Assembly: GCA_034620365.1 (NCBI GenBank)
Contig: JAQGEQ010000041.1
Span: forward strand, 372,001 to 436,000
Reading direction: 5' to 3'
Origin: Pegea sp. RAD2-039
Lineage: Eukaryota > Chordata > Thaliacea > Salpida > Salpidae
DNA: 64,000 nt
Below are positions 25,760 to 38,889 of the stretch, one piece after another. Each line of letters opens with the position of its first letter. Within the stretch, counting starts at the first letter, position 1. Below the pieces are notes generated by a model. That model worked only from the letters and a program-made list of their open reading frames with translations. It made no database searches and was not told the origin of the DNA. The position numbers were made by a program, and so were the translations under genes.

Positions 25760-28430
25760 TTTAACACCTTTCGTATAGAAAACCACACATACAACTACTT
25801 CAAAGATAGTGAAATTAAGTCTTAAGGAGTCTCTTGTGTTTGTGTAGCAAAACAGCAACTAATGAAAGATATGTAACGAGTGTTAACTTTTACATACCTT
25901 TTTTTAACCAGTTGTAAATATTTTTTACAATAAATTTTAGTGATAATTACTGGTAAGTATAATTGTCTCCAGTACTGTTAAGTCTATAAATAGTTTTTAA
26001 AGTTGATATTTTTAAGTAAATTAGAAATATCAGATTTACAAAAAATTTTGCTTTGAAATCAGAAACGATGTTTTGGTCGATTAATTTTTAGAGCAAACAT
26101 TATGAAGTAAAAAAAACACATTTTATATGTTATAAGTAATTTATAATTTTAGTAGTAAGTTAAAATGAATATTTCATTATGTTTTTACTTTCATGAGAAA
26201 AAGTTTTAATAAAAATTAAAATTTTAACTAAAATTAAAAACAGTCAAATTTGTAAATATGCAACATTCTGTTAACCTGTCAAAGATAAAATGAAACTTAA
26301 TAAAATGTCTTAGACTATTTAATAATTTCAAAAATTTTTGAAATAATCGTTCAGCAAACTGCAGTTAGTTAATAATTTATGGGTAGTTGGATCTAAAATG
26401 TTGTAAATAAGTTAATTAAAGCTGAAATAATAATAAAAATACATTTTTACATTTGTAATTTCTCACCATTTAAATTTTTTTAAGCTAATATTTGAAGATA
26501 TTTTCTAAAAATAAGAATTATTTCTATTTTAATTGTTTAAAAAATTTCATTCAAAGAAAATTTGAAAACTTAATTTTAATAAGCAACTAATTTTGTTGTT
26601 TTTTAAATAAAAACATTTTGAAAATCAAGAATAATATTTGTTAGTAATTAATTATTTTACAACTAGTCAAGTCCAGATTGGAAAGATATTTTTTACTATT
26701 ATTGAATAATCACAGAAAGATGGAAGAAGCAAGTTAACTAAATTTTGAACATTTTAAACTGAATATACGAAAATAAACTCATTCAAGCTTTGAATAACTT
26801 TGTGATCTTAGGGTTGAAGTAACTTAAAAATGATAGTAATAATAGTTTAAAAAAGTATTAAAATCCTTAGATTGGTCTTTTACAACAAATAACTTAGCAT
26901 TATGTTATCATAACTAAATAGCTGAAAAGAACTGATAACTTAATATACTATTAGTTGATTAGCCGCAGAAAAATTATAATTACTAAAAATTTGGAAGCTA
27001 TAAGGTAATAATATATTATAAATTGAATAAAAATTATAATTCTGTAATTAGCTGAAATAGAAATAAATTAAATCAGTTAAAAGCTCATGACGCTAAATAC
27101 AACCCTTGACTCGATAATCTTAAATTTATTTAATATTTTAAACATTCGTAAATTTTAGATTATAATTGGCTAACAACTTAAATAATTAAGTTTTTTAATT
27201 GTTTAGTATCAAATATTTATGAAATAAAACTGATCAATTATTGTTTTACATAAATTACTTTTAACTTATATTTTTGTATAATATATAAATACTTACTCAC
27301 TTTTACAATTGATGGTTTTAAAAAACATAAAAATTATTGTTTAATTTAAAAATTATATACGAAAGTAACAAAATCTATAATGAACATTTAAGATAACTTT
27401 TAAAAGTACTTGAATTTATCAGTCGACAATTTTCCTTTATTTTTCATTGTTTACACTTATACCTAGGTTTATTAGATTAAAAATGATATAACTTGGTAAA
27501 CGTTTTAAAAATAAATTTAAAGCAATAGCTTAACATATAACATAAATTAAATGAATTTTGAATTACAGCATTTAATTAGTTAATAACAAACAAGTTTGAA
27601 TAATTAAGGATTAATTATTGAGCAGCTAAAACAACAGCTTATTTAATATTTGTATATAAGTTTTAGCTTTGTCATTCTTAAATGTAAATTTTCGAAGCTG
27701 TAATCGCGTAGTGTCTCCATCTAGGTGTTTCTGATTACTTACTGTCTAATATAATCAATCTTTTGTTTAAGAGCTTTTAATTAGTAAAATATTGAAACTG
27801 ATAAACCTAAAGTAAAAAACTTTTAATTTTTATCATTAGTCGAGATTAGATTATCAAAATCGTGCATAAGAAAGCCTCATGCCAAGATTAAAAACAAATA
27901 ATTTCTATTTAGTTTTCATAAAGCTTATTGATATGAAATTTCATCTGAAACAAAATCATAAAATGGATTTTTTGGTTTCAACTTTTTTAGTTGAATTTCT
28001 TCGAATAATTTATTATTTATCTTATTTACTAAAATATAAAATGAGCAAATTTATTTAGTTACAGAAGTTAATAAACACTTGTTAATTAATTTAAATTGAT
28101 TCTAATAACAAATGTTTTATTAATCTGTTATTCCTAATAAAAAAGAAATTGAACTAAGAAGTCCTAATTTATTAGTTTCACAATATTACTTTATCGACAA
28201 AACTTAGAGAGTTTCTTTACTTTAGCAATAACTACAATAGATTTGAAACAACAGTTTAGAATAAAATCGAAAAGTTTAAACAATTTTTTTAGGTTTTAAG
28301 AAAATTTTGAATACTCTTTTTAATTTATAATTTTCACAAAACTATTGTTAAGAACTTACAACTATACTTTAAAAAGTTTTCTAAAAATTTTATTAGAGTT
28401 TTGATAAAAACACAATTTACATGTTTACCT
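25760..28430. other. Gene-poor AT-rich region
   Basis: Very AT-rich, with no recognisable exon, RNA gene or structured repeat on either strand. Confidence 0.6.
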
Positions 28431-28468
28431 TTTTTATTTATTTATTTATTCATTACAATAAATGTGAA
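28431..28468 (-). mobile_element. Very short LINE 3' terminus
   Basis: On the minus strand it reads 'cacatttattgtaat' followed by repeats of 'aata', like the terminus of the LINE at 45670-45705. Only about 40 bp are present, so it is either a severely 5'-truncated insertion or the last remnant of one. Confidence 0.45.
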
Positions 28469-28649
28469 TTTTTAATTGCAAATAAAACTTATTTATAAAA
28501 TTACTTCCAAACAATCTATTCTATTTTATTTAAGTGTTAGTTTTTAAATAAATTGAATTTAATTTCGATGTAAACATATTATAATTGTAAACAAATAAGT
28601 TTTATTGCTAAATAAAATTTTTAACAAATTGGCTTTAATTCTAGTAAAG

Positions 28650-28725
28650 AGTAACATGCACTAAACTACCGCCTCTGTTTACATCTGCTGATCGATAACT
28701 TGGCTTAGTGATATGGAGGTTAAAT
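28650..28725 (+). repeat. Dispersed repeat R2, copy 2 (SINE-like)
   Basis: Resembles 10915-10990, with the blocks 'atctgctg' and 'ggcttagtga' in the same order and spacing. The second block is like a tRNA A box. It abuts the open frame at 28725-28928. Confidence 0.45.
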
Positions 28726-28928
28726 AATTGTCGATTTTATATTCAAATGTACACGATGTAAACGATTTATCTTCCAAAGCAATCGCAAGGCAGTGGTACT
28801 ATTTACCAGTTGTTAGACAAATCGTTCAGCAACCTAAAAGTGATGAGAAAGAATCTTCACCAACCGTGGAATTTCGACCCGGACACAATGGACTAACAGC
28901 CAATCTATTAGCCCAACTACAAGCTTAA
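28725..28928 (+). other. Orphan open frame, possible terminal exon
   Basis: An open frame of about 67 codons ends in TAA at 28926-28928. Its C-terminal part (VEFRPGHNGLTANLLAQLQA) and its less AT-biased composition look protein-like. There is no in-frame ATG at the start and no clear upstream partner exon. It directly follows an R2 repeat. It could be a terminal exon of an unrecognised gene, a retrocopied fragment carried with the repeat, or chance. I do not recognise the family. Confidence 0.25.
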
Positions 28929-28929
28929 G

Positions 28930-30340
28930 CATTAAGTTGATAACAAGAACTTTTTTCAGAAAACTGCAACTTAGAAATGAAAATAACGCGATGATTAGTT
29001 AAGAAATAAGTTTTAAAAGTATAATACAAATGAGTTCGGAAAGTTACTAATCGAACAAACTTGATGAAATATTGTAATTTAAGTACCTAAAAATGTATGT
29101 TGGCTTTTATTTATGTTGTCATCTCTTGCATTCCTTAGTGAAATGTACAGAACCTCAGCAGAGCTTTCATAATAAATTGAGCACGACAGAAGGGTATTGT
29201 AATCATGATCAATCACTAACTAAAACTAAAACAAGGCCTAGAAATGTTGTGTGTTAGCCTTCTGCTATAGAATTTAAGCTTAAAGTTTGGAAAAATTTAA
29301 AGTTTTAACTTTGTACAAGTTGGTTTTTGTATCTTTGATTTTTCAAAACCAAAAAACGATAAAATGCTTCTCTTTTAGATATTTTGAAAATTTCTGTTTG
29401 ACATCTTTAAATACTTGCAAAATGAGATAGTTTTGTATTCTTTAATACTATTTCAATAAAAAAAAAACAACAATACAACACAGATAGAAAAAAAGAAAAA
29501 TTTAAACACATCAAGAGTTTTATTTAAAAATAACCATTTTTAGAAATGTTTTATTAGTTTAGAAATTAGTTTTTGAAGCTTTTTTTGGATGAAACCAATT
29601 TTCAAACGCCTCAAATTCAAACTTTACAAAGAAACAAGTTTAATATTCCAACTAAATGATGAATTGATAAAAAACTAAATGTTCAACTTTTTAATTATTT
29701 TCAAAAAACTAAAAATTTTAAATTCAAATGATATTTGAATAACAACATCAATTTGAGACAAACATATTTAAATAACTAAAGATTAACTACTGTATATCTA
29801 ATAAAAAAGATTAAATACGATTTACATATAAGTTTTACAACTGTCACTCTAGAATGTAAATTTTAGAAGTTTCTAGTTTTATAGCATCCTGGTTTTTACT
29901 TGCTGTCAATTTTATTTCGTGCCCAACACTTTGTTTGATTACTTTGTTCAGAAGCTGTTGTATTATACAAATAAGTTATTTTTATACTGTTTATTATGTT
30001 ACAGCCATGTTTTTCAGTTTGCTTCAATTAAACTTTTATTTCAACAATATTTTTTAATCCATTTTCTATTAAGTAGATGCTCAGTGCCATAAAAATGGCT
30101 GAGTGCCTAACCTCTTTGTCACAAAACAATATACTTGATTGTGAAGGAAGTTTTTTTACCGATATTTACCACGGTTGGTTTGAATTATGGTCACTGATAT
30201 TACAACTGAAAGTGTTTACAGATAAGAAATAATTATTCATTTTTGAATAAAGTTTTTATCGTCGTTATTTATAATCAAATTAAAAAGGTTATATACTAAT
30301 TGTGAAATAACAATGTTTTCAAAAACAAAAGTGGTTTGAG
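28930..30340. other. Intergenic, nothing recognised
   Basis: AT-rich with scattered A/T homopolymer runs. No exon chain, RNA gene or repeat copy was found. Confidence 0.55.
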
Positions 30341-30348
30341 GTACGTAG

Positions 30349-30500
30349 CTAGTACATAGATGACCCTGCATTAAGAGCAAATATGCATGAAGATACACGA
30401 AGGAAGAGTGACTGAAAGACAGTATATGAATGGAATCAGAATTTATTTTCCTTTAGGCAGTCATGTTTTTGACTAAATAAGCCAGTACGTGAAAAGCTGC
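30349..30500 (+). repeat. Dispersed repeat R3, copy 1
   Basis: Matches the reverse complement of 41221-41381 over roughly 150 bp. Shared blocks are 'tagta-ata-atgacc', 'gaa-gaa-g-tgac-gaaaga-ag' and 'tgactaaataag-ca'. No coding potential is conserved between the copies, so a mobile repeat is the best reading. The ends are approximate. Confidence 0.6.
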
Positions 30501-30569
30501 TTGTTTTTACAGAAGTACGATAAATAAGATAAATGGAAGATCCGGAGGAGCTTTTATCTTTTTTGTGCT

Positions 30570-30719
30570 TTCTTTTTTTATCTTCAGTGTTAGCTCTGGC
30601 TTAGCTTACAGAAAATGCTGACGCGTTGTTGATAGTTTTTCTCTGCGTTGTACAAGCTACTGCAAGCTGAAATTACTGAGAGATGCCCAGCTGCTTGAAC
30701 GAGAAAAGATAGCAAAAGT
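30570..30719 (+). other. Possible non-coding or 5'-UTR exon
   Basis: A GC-richer segment preceded by a long pyrimidine tract ending in 'cag' (around 30585) and closed by a consensus donor (AAAA|GTATGT near 30719). All three frames contain stops, so if transcribed it would be untranslated or part of a non-coding RNA. A candidate downstream partner is the exon at 32334-32431. Confidence 0.2.
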
Positions 30720-30724
30720 ATGTA

Positions 30725-32330
30725 TGCTAGGTTTTCCTTTTTAAAGTAACACGGCTTTATGAAAAAAATATTTTTGTTTCGTAATTACAATAACAACTTG
30801 ATATAAAGAAACTAAATAATTTTGATGACTATATAAAATTTCTTCTATGATTATTAAGTTCTTCCAAAAATATATCTGGTGAACATTAAACAAAGAATAA
30901 TTTTGATAGCCTAATAGTAGTTTCCTTAGTTTATAAGCAAATTCAAAAAACTATTTGGTGATAAAATTGATTTATGAACTGTTCTAATTTATTGATTATT
31001 TGCTAAGTAAGCTGTTTAAATAGCCTTTAAATTATAATTTTAGTATTTATTGCTCATATAATTTAAAAACTAATTAGTAAGATTTATTTTGAGAAAGTTC
31101 ATTTATAGCAAAAAATTTAGCTGATGTAAATATTTGCTGCTTTATTTTAAAACGTTTAAATATTTGTTTATTTTTAAATTGTTTTCATTTTTTTGAGGAG
31201 TAAAGAAAATACAGTAGGAATCAACGTAACAACTATTGGTTTTTATCAGTTTTAAATTACAACATTTCCAATTACTGTAACTAGATAGGAATTAGTACGA
31301 TCGGTTACTTATTTAATTAAAACTCAGTTAAGAAGTAATAAATTAGCAATAAATCAAAGTTAGTTTTCTAGACAACAAATATCGATTTCATTGTTGCAAT
31401 TACTTACTTGTTGACCAATAATAACTCCATAAATGTTGAAACTTATTAGCAAACGTGAAGTAATATATTTAGTAAAAGTCTTCAAAGAAATTAAAAATTA
31501 ATTTAGTACAAAAAAAAATTTAATTAAAAGAATATTTGAATATCATTTACATTGGCACAAAATCGAATATATGCTATACAAAACACAACGAAAGTCAGTA
31601 ACTTGAAAAGATTCGAAAACATTAAGAGAACTTGACAAAGCTCGTGAAAGAAATTGGTGATAGATACACTGGTGTTAAAGAATTCGGTGTCAGTAGTTCA
31701 TTGAACTTTCAATTCAATGGTGAATAATTTATAAAAATGATTTACTAAATAAAAAAGATCAATCAAACTTTACAGTTGAAGCTTTATACACAAAACAGTT
31801 ATTCTTACAACTATATTTGTTTGAAAATGTAAATGACCTTTAAGTTAGATATTTTTTCTCAAAATATATCTTTTGCTTGCCTTTTATAACGAACATTTTA
31901 CAAATCAACATATTCATAAAATATTTTGAGTTATGTAAACCGTTTTAAAATATTTTAGGTATATTTTTGGCATTCTAACGTTGTTACAAAAGTGAGCTAA
32001 GAATAACATAAAATTTAGATCAAAGGTAATTTATCTTTACATCATTTTGTCTTAACCATCTTAATCGATTTTGCTTTTCTGCTGTTTTGTGTTTTTACTT
32101 TAAATGAAAAACCATAAGTTTAAAATCTAATATAAATTTACTCATTCTATTATGCAAAGGGATATTACATTTTTTATACATTTTCTTATACAGAATAACT
32201 CTTTAAATAAAATTAACATAAAAAACAATTGAAAAATGTTTAACATTGTTTCGCAAGCTTCTAGAAAAATCAGTATTTAAATTTTTCAAGCAGTTGTTTA
32301 ACAGGTTAAATGCAAGAAATTTTATTATAA
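30725..32330. other. Intergenic or intronic, nothing recognised
   Basis: AT-rich. No open frame with supporting splice signals was found. Confidence 0.5.
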
Positions 32331-32333
32331 TTA

Positions 32334-32431
32334 TAGCTTCTACGAGCCAACAAAATATTCAATTGAAGACCAGAACATATCAACAAAAACAACAACAGCA
32401 GAAGTTTCTACTTTAAAGACTTTTTCTGCTG
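32334..32431 (+). other. Possible orphan internal exon
   Basis: An acceptor ('ataattatag') is followed by an open stretch encoding about 32 residues, starting FYEPTKYSIEDQ and ending LKTFSAE, closed by the donor GAG|GTTAGT. The frame is open across the whole interval and composition is less AT-biased. No partner exon with matching phase was found, so this is a weak candidate. Confidence 0.25.
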
Positions 32432-32961
32432 AGGTTAGTTCAAATGACTTTATTGTTACAAAAAAAGTAAATAGGGAAAAAATAAAATCCGAACAAACAA
32501 TAGTTTTCTGATAATCTTATTATAATTGTCTTCGCCTTTTTCCTGTTATACTTTGCTTAGTATACTTACAATTAGAATTTCTAAAACAGCTTCCTTCAAA
32601 GCATTTTTTATTGAATTGAAAACTAAGCTAGCCTGTGACATTTGCATTTAAGAAACTTTGCTGAGATTTTAACCGTACTAAAACCAAGCCACACCAGTCT
32701 TATCGATTTATAAAATGTTGAATGAATATCTAGCAAGTCTTGTATATGAGGTTTATTCCGATTTTTAACTAATTAAGTAACTTATAACGCTTGTTTACAG
32801 AAGATGCAGACACAAATTAGTTTATACTTTTTATGAAAAAAATCAATTCTAATGAAATGTTATTCTTACGAGCAATCGAAACATACGTTGTATGATATAA
32901 AAACTGAAAATACAACAAACAACTTTGTAATTGAATTTTAATATTTGATGAATTTGCAGTC

Positions 32962-35900
32962 TTATGCTTGAATTTTAATTCCTTTTATAAATTGTTTCAT
33001 TTTATTCTTTAATTTTTCTCTTTTAGTTTTTATTTTTTTATACAGAGAAGCATTAGAAGATATGGAAGAACATTTCGAGTTTAATTCATTTCGTAAATTA
33101 AACAAATTCATATTTAAGTCACCAGAACCTAAGCCATTTTTAGCTGTCTCGAAATTGTTATCCACCGCATTTGATTTTAAAGATTTTGCTTCACCAGATG
33201 AATGAGACACTTTTTTTGCCGAGAGCTTCTGCGCGAAAACTTCTCGACAAATCTTTATTTGCGGGTTTTGAAAGTTCTCTAGAAAACAACTTTCGGGTTT
33301 TGGTTGTAAATTATTTCTGAATGAAATATTTGTAACAACATTTTTCTTCTTCCTGTTAAACCTTTCACTTTCTTTAGGGTTGTTGAACTCCTCAAATAAA
33401 GTTTTCTTAAAAGAGTCAGGTTTCAGATGCGAAGCGAAATTTGATACATGTACTTTTGTAACCCGATCCACATCCTCTCTTCCTTCAACCTTTGATGATT
33501 TATTTGTGTAAAAGTCATTTTGAAGATTTTTTGGAAGATTTTCCATGACACTATTAACAAGCGAGATTGATTCCTGATCTTTCCAAAAATTCCTCAGACT
33601 CTCATCAATTTCACTTATTTCATTTACCGATTTGTTAGAGCTTTTATTAAATTTTTTGAAAACATCCACCATCATCTTTACAACTGATGACGATTCTGCA
33701 ATCTTTCCATTTTTCACATCCTCAACTATTTGTTGCAATTGACGAGTATTTGAATAATTTGTCTTATTAAAATTGAGGCTATTTTCTTTTAATTTGTTTT
33801 CAGCACTCGAGCACATTGAAGAAGATCTGTTCTTTGAGGTTCTTAAACTATCTTTTGATGAAAGTAATCTCGAGCTTTCTTGATTTTGCGAAGAATGGTG
33901 AATAACTTCATTATGCGAGCTTTCGATTTTTACTTCATCATTTTCTAATTATATAATTGAGTTTTATTTGAAAAAAACAACTTACTGTAAACCTGTTTTC
34001 AATCAAAAATTATTTTTCTGACCTTTTATTTTTAGATAGGAATTCGATTTCAGTAAATCAATGCTTTTTTCTTCAAATATTTTATCATTTTTCTTTAAAT
34101 TGAAAAGTTTAGAAAAATGAACTTTAAACTACATTTCACAGACGGAGGCTCTTTTAACCATTAATCAATAATTTACCGAAGAAATTCTAATTCTATTTAC
34201 TGACCAATGTTTCTAACTTAATTCTATTTTGAATGAAAACATAAAATTACTTGAAATGAATTTTGAGAAGATAAAATATCTTTTATCATTAGATGTTTAG
34301 TTTTGTAATTGACTTGTTTAGAAGAATTTGAAGATAGAGTTGAGACAAATCTATTAACTGGTTCATAAATACTATTTTTCTCATTGAAACGGTTTTGAAG
34401 TTTGTCATAAGTTTCTTGTTTTGCAATGAAGGGTGAGTTAACTGAGCAAAGTTGATAGAAATAATAAATATTAGTTAGTACCAAACAAATTTTAGAGCAA
34501 CAAATAGGGAAGCATTTGAGGCTAAAGAATCAAATAAGATTGACCTAATGTTGAATCTTAAAGTAGCCTTGAAATTAATAATTGAAAATTAAAGAGCTTA
34601 TTATTGGTGCAATATATAAGTAGCTGTTTTTTCCTGATCTATTAAAATCTTTTACAAATCATCAAAAGTATTGAATTACAACATTATTGAAACGTGTAGT
34701 GTCTCAGAAATGACGAATACATCCTACTAACCTTGAAACTTAGTGTCTTGATTAGTAACATTTTTTATCTTATGAGAATTTAGGAAAAATAAGTTCACTG
34801 AACTGGTATTTACAGGTTTTGTACTTGTTGACAAAGTACAGCAGCTACTCGCTGATTGGTTCATTTCTAATCTTTGTTCACGTTTTATCTTTAAACAAAT
34901 TTAAAAGATTTATCGAAAATTTTAACCGAAATGATGATAAGCCTCAAAGTACATTAAACTAAGCAATTAAACCTGTTTTATGTTGTTGGGTGTTTGATTT
35001 TCTTGTGTAACTGTTGGTGATTCGACAACTACTAGCACGTTCGACAAATCACTTAAATCGGTTGGTGTCACATTACACTGCACAAGAACGAATAGTCTGT
35101 CTTGTGTGGTTCGTCGATGGTATATAATTGGCTTAAGTCCATGAGATAGTTTTCTTATTTCATGCTCCAACAACCACTGCTTTTTCGGAGTTTTTTTGGG
35201 CATTTTTTGACCAAGCTCAACAGTATTACAAAGCTTAAGGCAACGTTCAATATTTGTAGCTGGAGAAAAATCTGATCTTTCAATTGCTCTCCATTTTCGA
35301 AATATTGGAAGATCGTATAAGACACGAGTTATTGTTGGCTGAGCAAATGAGGATCGAATAAACTTTTTTCTGCATTCACAACTTAAATGGTCGATATCAA
35401 ATTTGGCATCAATTTCAAAATTTTCTTTATCACCAATACGATCTAAAGGTCTTTTACAAGACTTCTCACAGGCTCCATATATTCTCCAGACTTCTTCTGT
35501 AGCTTTTCCGTCACTTGATTGGTCATGCGGTAAAGGAATGCATACTCCGTACTTTTGTCTAATTTTTATGGGTGCCCACTCTTCTTTTTCCATTATAGAA
35601 AGTCCTTGCTGTAATATCTTGCATCTTTGAAAAATATAGCTCTTCACAATCTTTTCTTCATTATCTATGCCTAAGATTAGAGAAGAAAATGTATATAGAT
35701 AAGCTTATCAATTTAAAGTTGATGGCCAAAACAAGGTTTTATATTTAAATGATAAACATTAAACTTATCTTGAACTTTTTAGTTTGTGTTAGATAAACTT
35801 TATATGAATCTTTATGAAAATATGCAAATTTGTAAAAAATAATGTGGAAACTTATTAGTATTTTAAAGTTTACTTGAACGTAAGTTGTCTTCTTTGAACG

Positions 35901-38885
35901 CATCTTGTTCAACCCACTGTAAATTCAATTTACTATTTATTCAGATAAGTTATTAAAACATTCCTTATGAAATTTATAATTTTGTTTTATGAGTAAATGT
36001 GTTGTAATATGTTTAGCAAATTTCGTTAGTACCTACCTTTCTTGCGTTTGATAAGAAGTCCTTTATTTTCTGTCTAGATTTTGTTGAATTACAAATCCAC
36101 TGGTGATGTAAAATCTCCGTCAACCCTAATCGTTTCTCAGGGTTCTTATAAAGACATTTCTCAACTAAATCTTTTGCTTCTTTAAAGTTTATGAAAATTA
36201 GATTAAAAGGAAATAAGATTGATCATAAGAAACAATAGAATCACAAATTAGTTCACCTTCAGAAACTCCTGCTTTAAAATTTAACTTTATATTATTTTGA
36301 GAAGATTTTAAAGTTGCAATTTGACTATATGAGTCTCCTTTGAAAGGAAAACTTCTATTCAATAGAACAAAGAGAATAACTCCTCTAGAATTTATTCAAA
36401 TATAAAAAAATTTTGGTTAATTAGTTTAATAGGTAAAAGATTAATTTTAATTTTTGAAAAAATAACTTATAAATGTTTAATTTTGATAATAATATTAAAT
36501 TTGATTTCTGTGAAAAAAGTAAACTGAAGTTATGAAATTAAATAATTTGTTTACAATAATCTCGTTAATTTTTAAATCAAATTGAGCTTTCTCTGACATT
36601 AGGCTGTTAATCCCATTTTAAAGATTAAATAAAAGGTTTAAAGACTGTGGTACTTACAGACTCCAGACATCTGCGAAGAAAGGATTATAACCAAATTTGG
36701 ACTCTAATACTTCTGGCGCCACATAAGCTGGGGTTCCACATAGAGTCTTTACATAATGATCTCTGCAAATTTTTCCTTTTTTATTTTTCTTTCTGTGGTA
36801 AGTGATATCAATAGCTAAACCAAAATCTGCGATCTTCACTTGATTACTTTCAGTTATAAGAATATTTTCCAGTTTTAAATCTCTAAGGAAATAAAGAATT
36901 TTTTAGATCTTCTAATTTGTACTTGTGAAGAAAAAAAGTTAACTCTTAACAAAAACTTGTAAAGAATTTGTTTTGTTTGTGAAGTAATTATTTTGAATGC
37001 ACATAAAAGATTAAATGGATTTAAGATTAAGTTTAAAATGATGAAATTAGTGTAAAAGCAACTTAACTGTAAGTAATTTTTAAATTCTATATTTTTATGT
37101 CTACCTACAAAATACAGATAAATTTGTTTTGTTTTGAGGAATGAAAATAAATGTCAAACATACATTTGACCTTAAGGTAAATATTAGATTTAGAATATTC
37201 TTCCAATATACACCTGTGACTAATTTTCAGACTGTGTAGACTTTTAACACCGATTAAAATTTGTAGAAAGATTTCCCATACTTCAGATTCGTTAAATTGT
37301 TTTCCATTATTGATTATATCTTGCAAAGAACCCTTTTCAGCATATTCACAAACAAGAAAAATTCTTTTGCACGAAACAAAAACATCCAACAAAGTTATCT
37401 GCAACCATTAAATTATACTAAAGAATTAGAATTCCAACTATACTGACAGTAAGTGCAATAATACTTTTTCACTATCGATTTGATATTATTTGATAATCTA
37501 CTGTAATAATATATTTGAAGTATCTCAGAAAGCGATGCATTTTTTTAAAGCTTTACGGCTGAATGGTTTTTATTTAACTTGTACATTAGCTTAATACCAG
37601 TACCTTATTGTAAAATATTCTTATGGCAAGGCTGTAAATCAAATTGCACTCAAACTCATAGTTTATTTATTTATCGAAATTCAAAAATAAGTAAATAAAT
37701 AAATAAACTAACTCAAAGTGAAACTGAATGCTTAACTGAATTTCTATTGACATTCTTTTATAGTTTGAGAATAAAACCAAAACAAAATAATCAACACAAC
37801 TGTTTTTATCTTTAAAAAGTTTTTTTTTAAGTAATTTAAGTTGTTTTTTCAAATATTTATTTCTCGACTTTTAATTGGATAATAAAATTTTTTATGAGAA
37901 TTAGAATCAAATCGAATTTATCAAAGTTTCTTAATTCTTTTTGTAATCAGTTTTTATAAGATTTAACCTTAAAGTTGAAAATTTTTAATTAGCAAAGATT
38001 TAGTACATTGGATTATTCCTTAATTTTTAAATATCTGTTTTGGATGTAAACAGTAAAATTTTATATTCAATTCATGAAGTTAGAAGTTTACACGTGTAAA
38101 TTTTAAGCTTTGAAAATAACTTTCCGTTGACTTTCAAATCAATTGTTTAAAATATTAATTTGATGTTTTCAGCACAGACCTACTTTCTGCGTTCAGCTCA
38201 TCAATTATGCATATGAGATAAAAGTTACAATTAACGTTGAAGCAATAACATCTGTGACAAATACCTACATCTTATATTAAATAATAATTTTATCTCAGGT
38301 AAAAAAATATCAAACAAATAATATTCAAACTAAAAAGAAGTAAAAGCATAAGAATAGATTAATAATTTTGTCTTTCAACAGTTGTTTTTGAATGAGCTAA
38401 TCCTATTAAACAAATATACATCTCACTTACAATATTTGGATGTCCTAGTAATTTGTTCATTGCATGGATTTCATTCGGGATGTACTTGCTGTACTTTTGC
38501 AGAAATTTGAAACCGACATCAGTGTATATAATTTTAATTGCAACCTTAAAATTTATAAATATTTAGATTAATTTCTTTTGATAAATTATTTGCTGGAAAA
38601 CAAGATTTTCACTTTTAAACAAGGTTATGTAAATGTACGTACATCAATATTTGCTTTTTTAATTTTTTTCTTCACAATTTCCAACTTCTTATTTTCCCAA
38701 AACAACACGTCATTTACGCTTGCTAAGAAAACTCTCCCGCTTGCTCCTCCTCCGAGGTATTTATTTTGAAGATTATAGCCTCTTTTCAAACACGCTTGTT
38801 GTTCTCTTTTAGTGACAGAGCTAAAATATTTATTTTTTTGTTTTTTCTGTTCATTGCGACCTATTTTATCATTTGACTTTTCCAT
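32962..38885 (-). CDS. CAMK-type Ser/Thr protein kinase with long novel C-terminus
   Basis: Exons, 5' to 3' on the minus strand: 38676-38885, 38431-38544, 37214-37398, 36658-36882, 36257-36384, 36037-36179, 35874-35916, 34973-35670, 34732-34888, 34251-34441, 34023-34092, 32962-33944. Every junction keeps phase, giving about 1048 aa. Kinase domain is about residues 38-316: glycine loop GGGASGRV (45-52), VAIK Lys74, Glu95, HRDLKLEN (169-176), DFG (189-191), GTPAYVAPE (219-227) and DVWSLG, so all catalytic residues are present. It most resembles CAMK/TSSK-like kinases. Residues 336-1048 match nothing I know. They include C417-x3-C421 and C447-x-C449, then a Ser/Asn/Lys-rich tail with a basic C-terminus. 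There is no membrane segment. Some donors are weak (GTTTAA after exon 8), so that join is less certain. An alternative is that 34973-35670 ends a shorter form. Confidence 0.82.
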
Positions 38886-38889
38886 TGTA

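Noticed and set aside
37667..37852. Lys/Phe-rich minus-strand frame
   Set aside because: Lies in the 1-kb kinase intron, is low-complexity AT sequence, and cannot be joined between exons 2 and 3, which already fit each other in phase.
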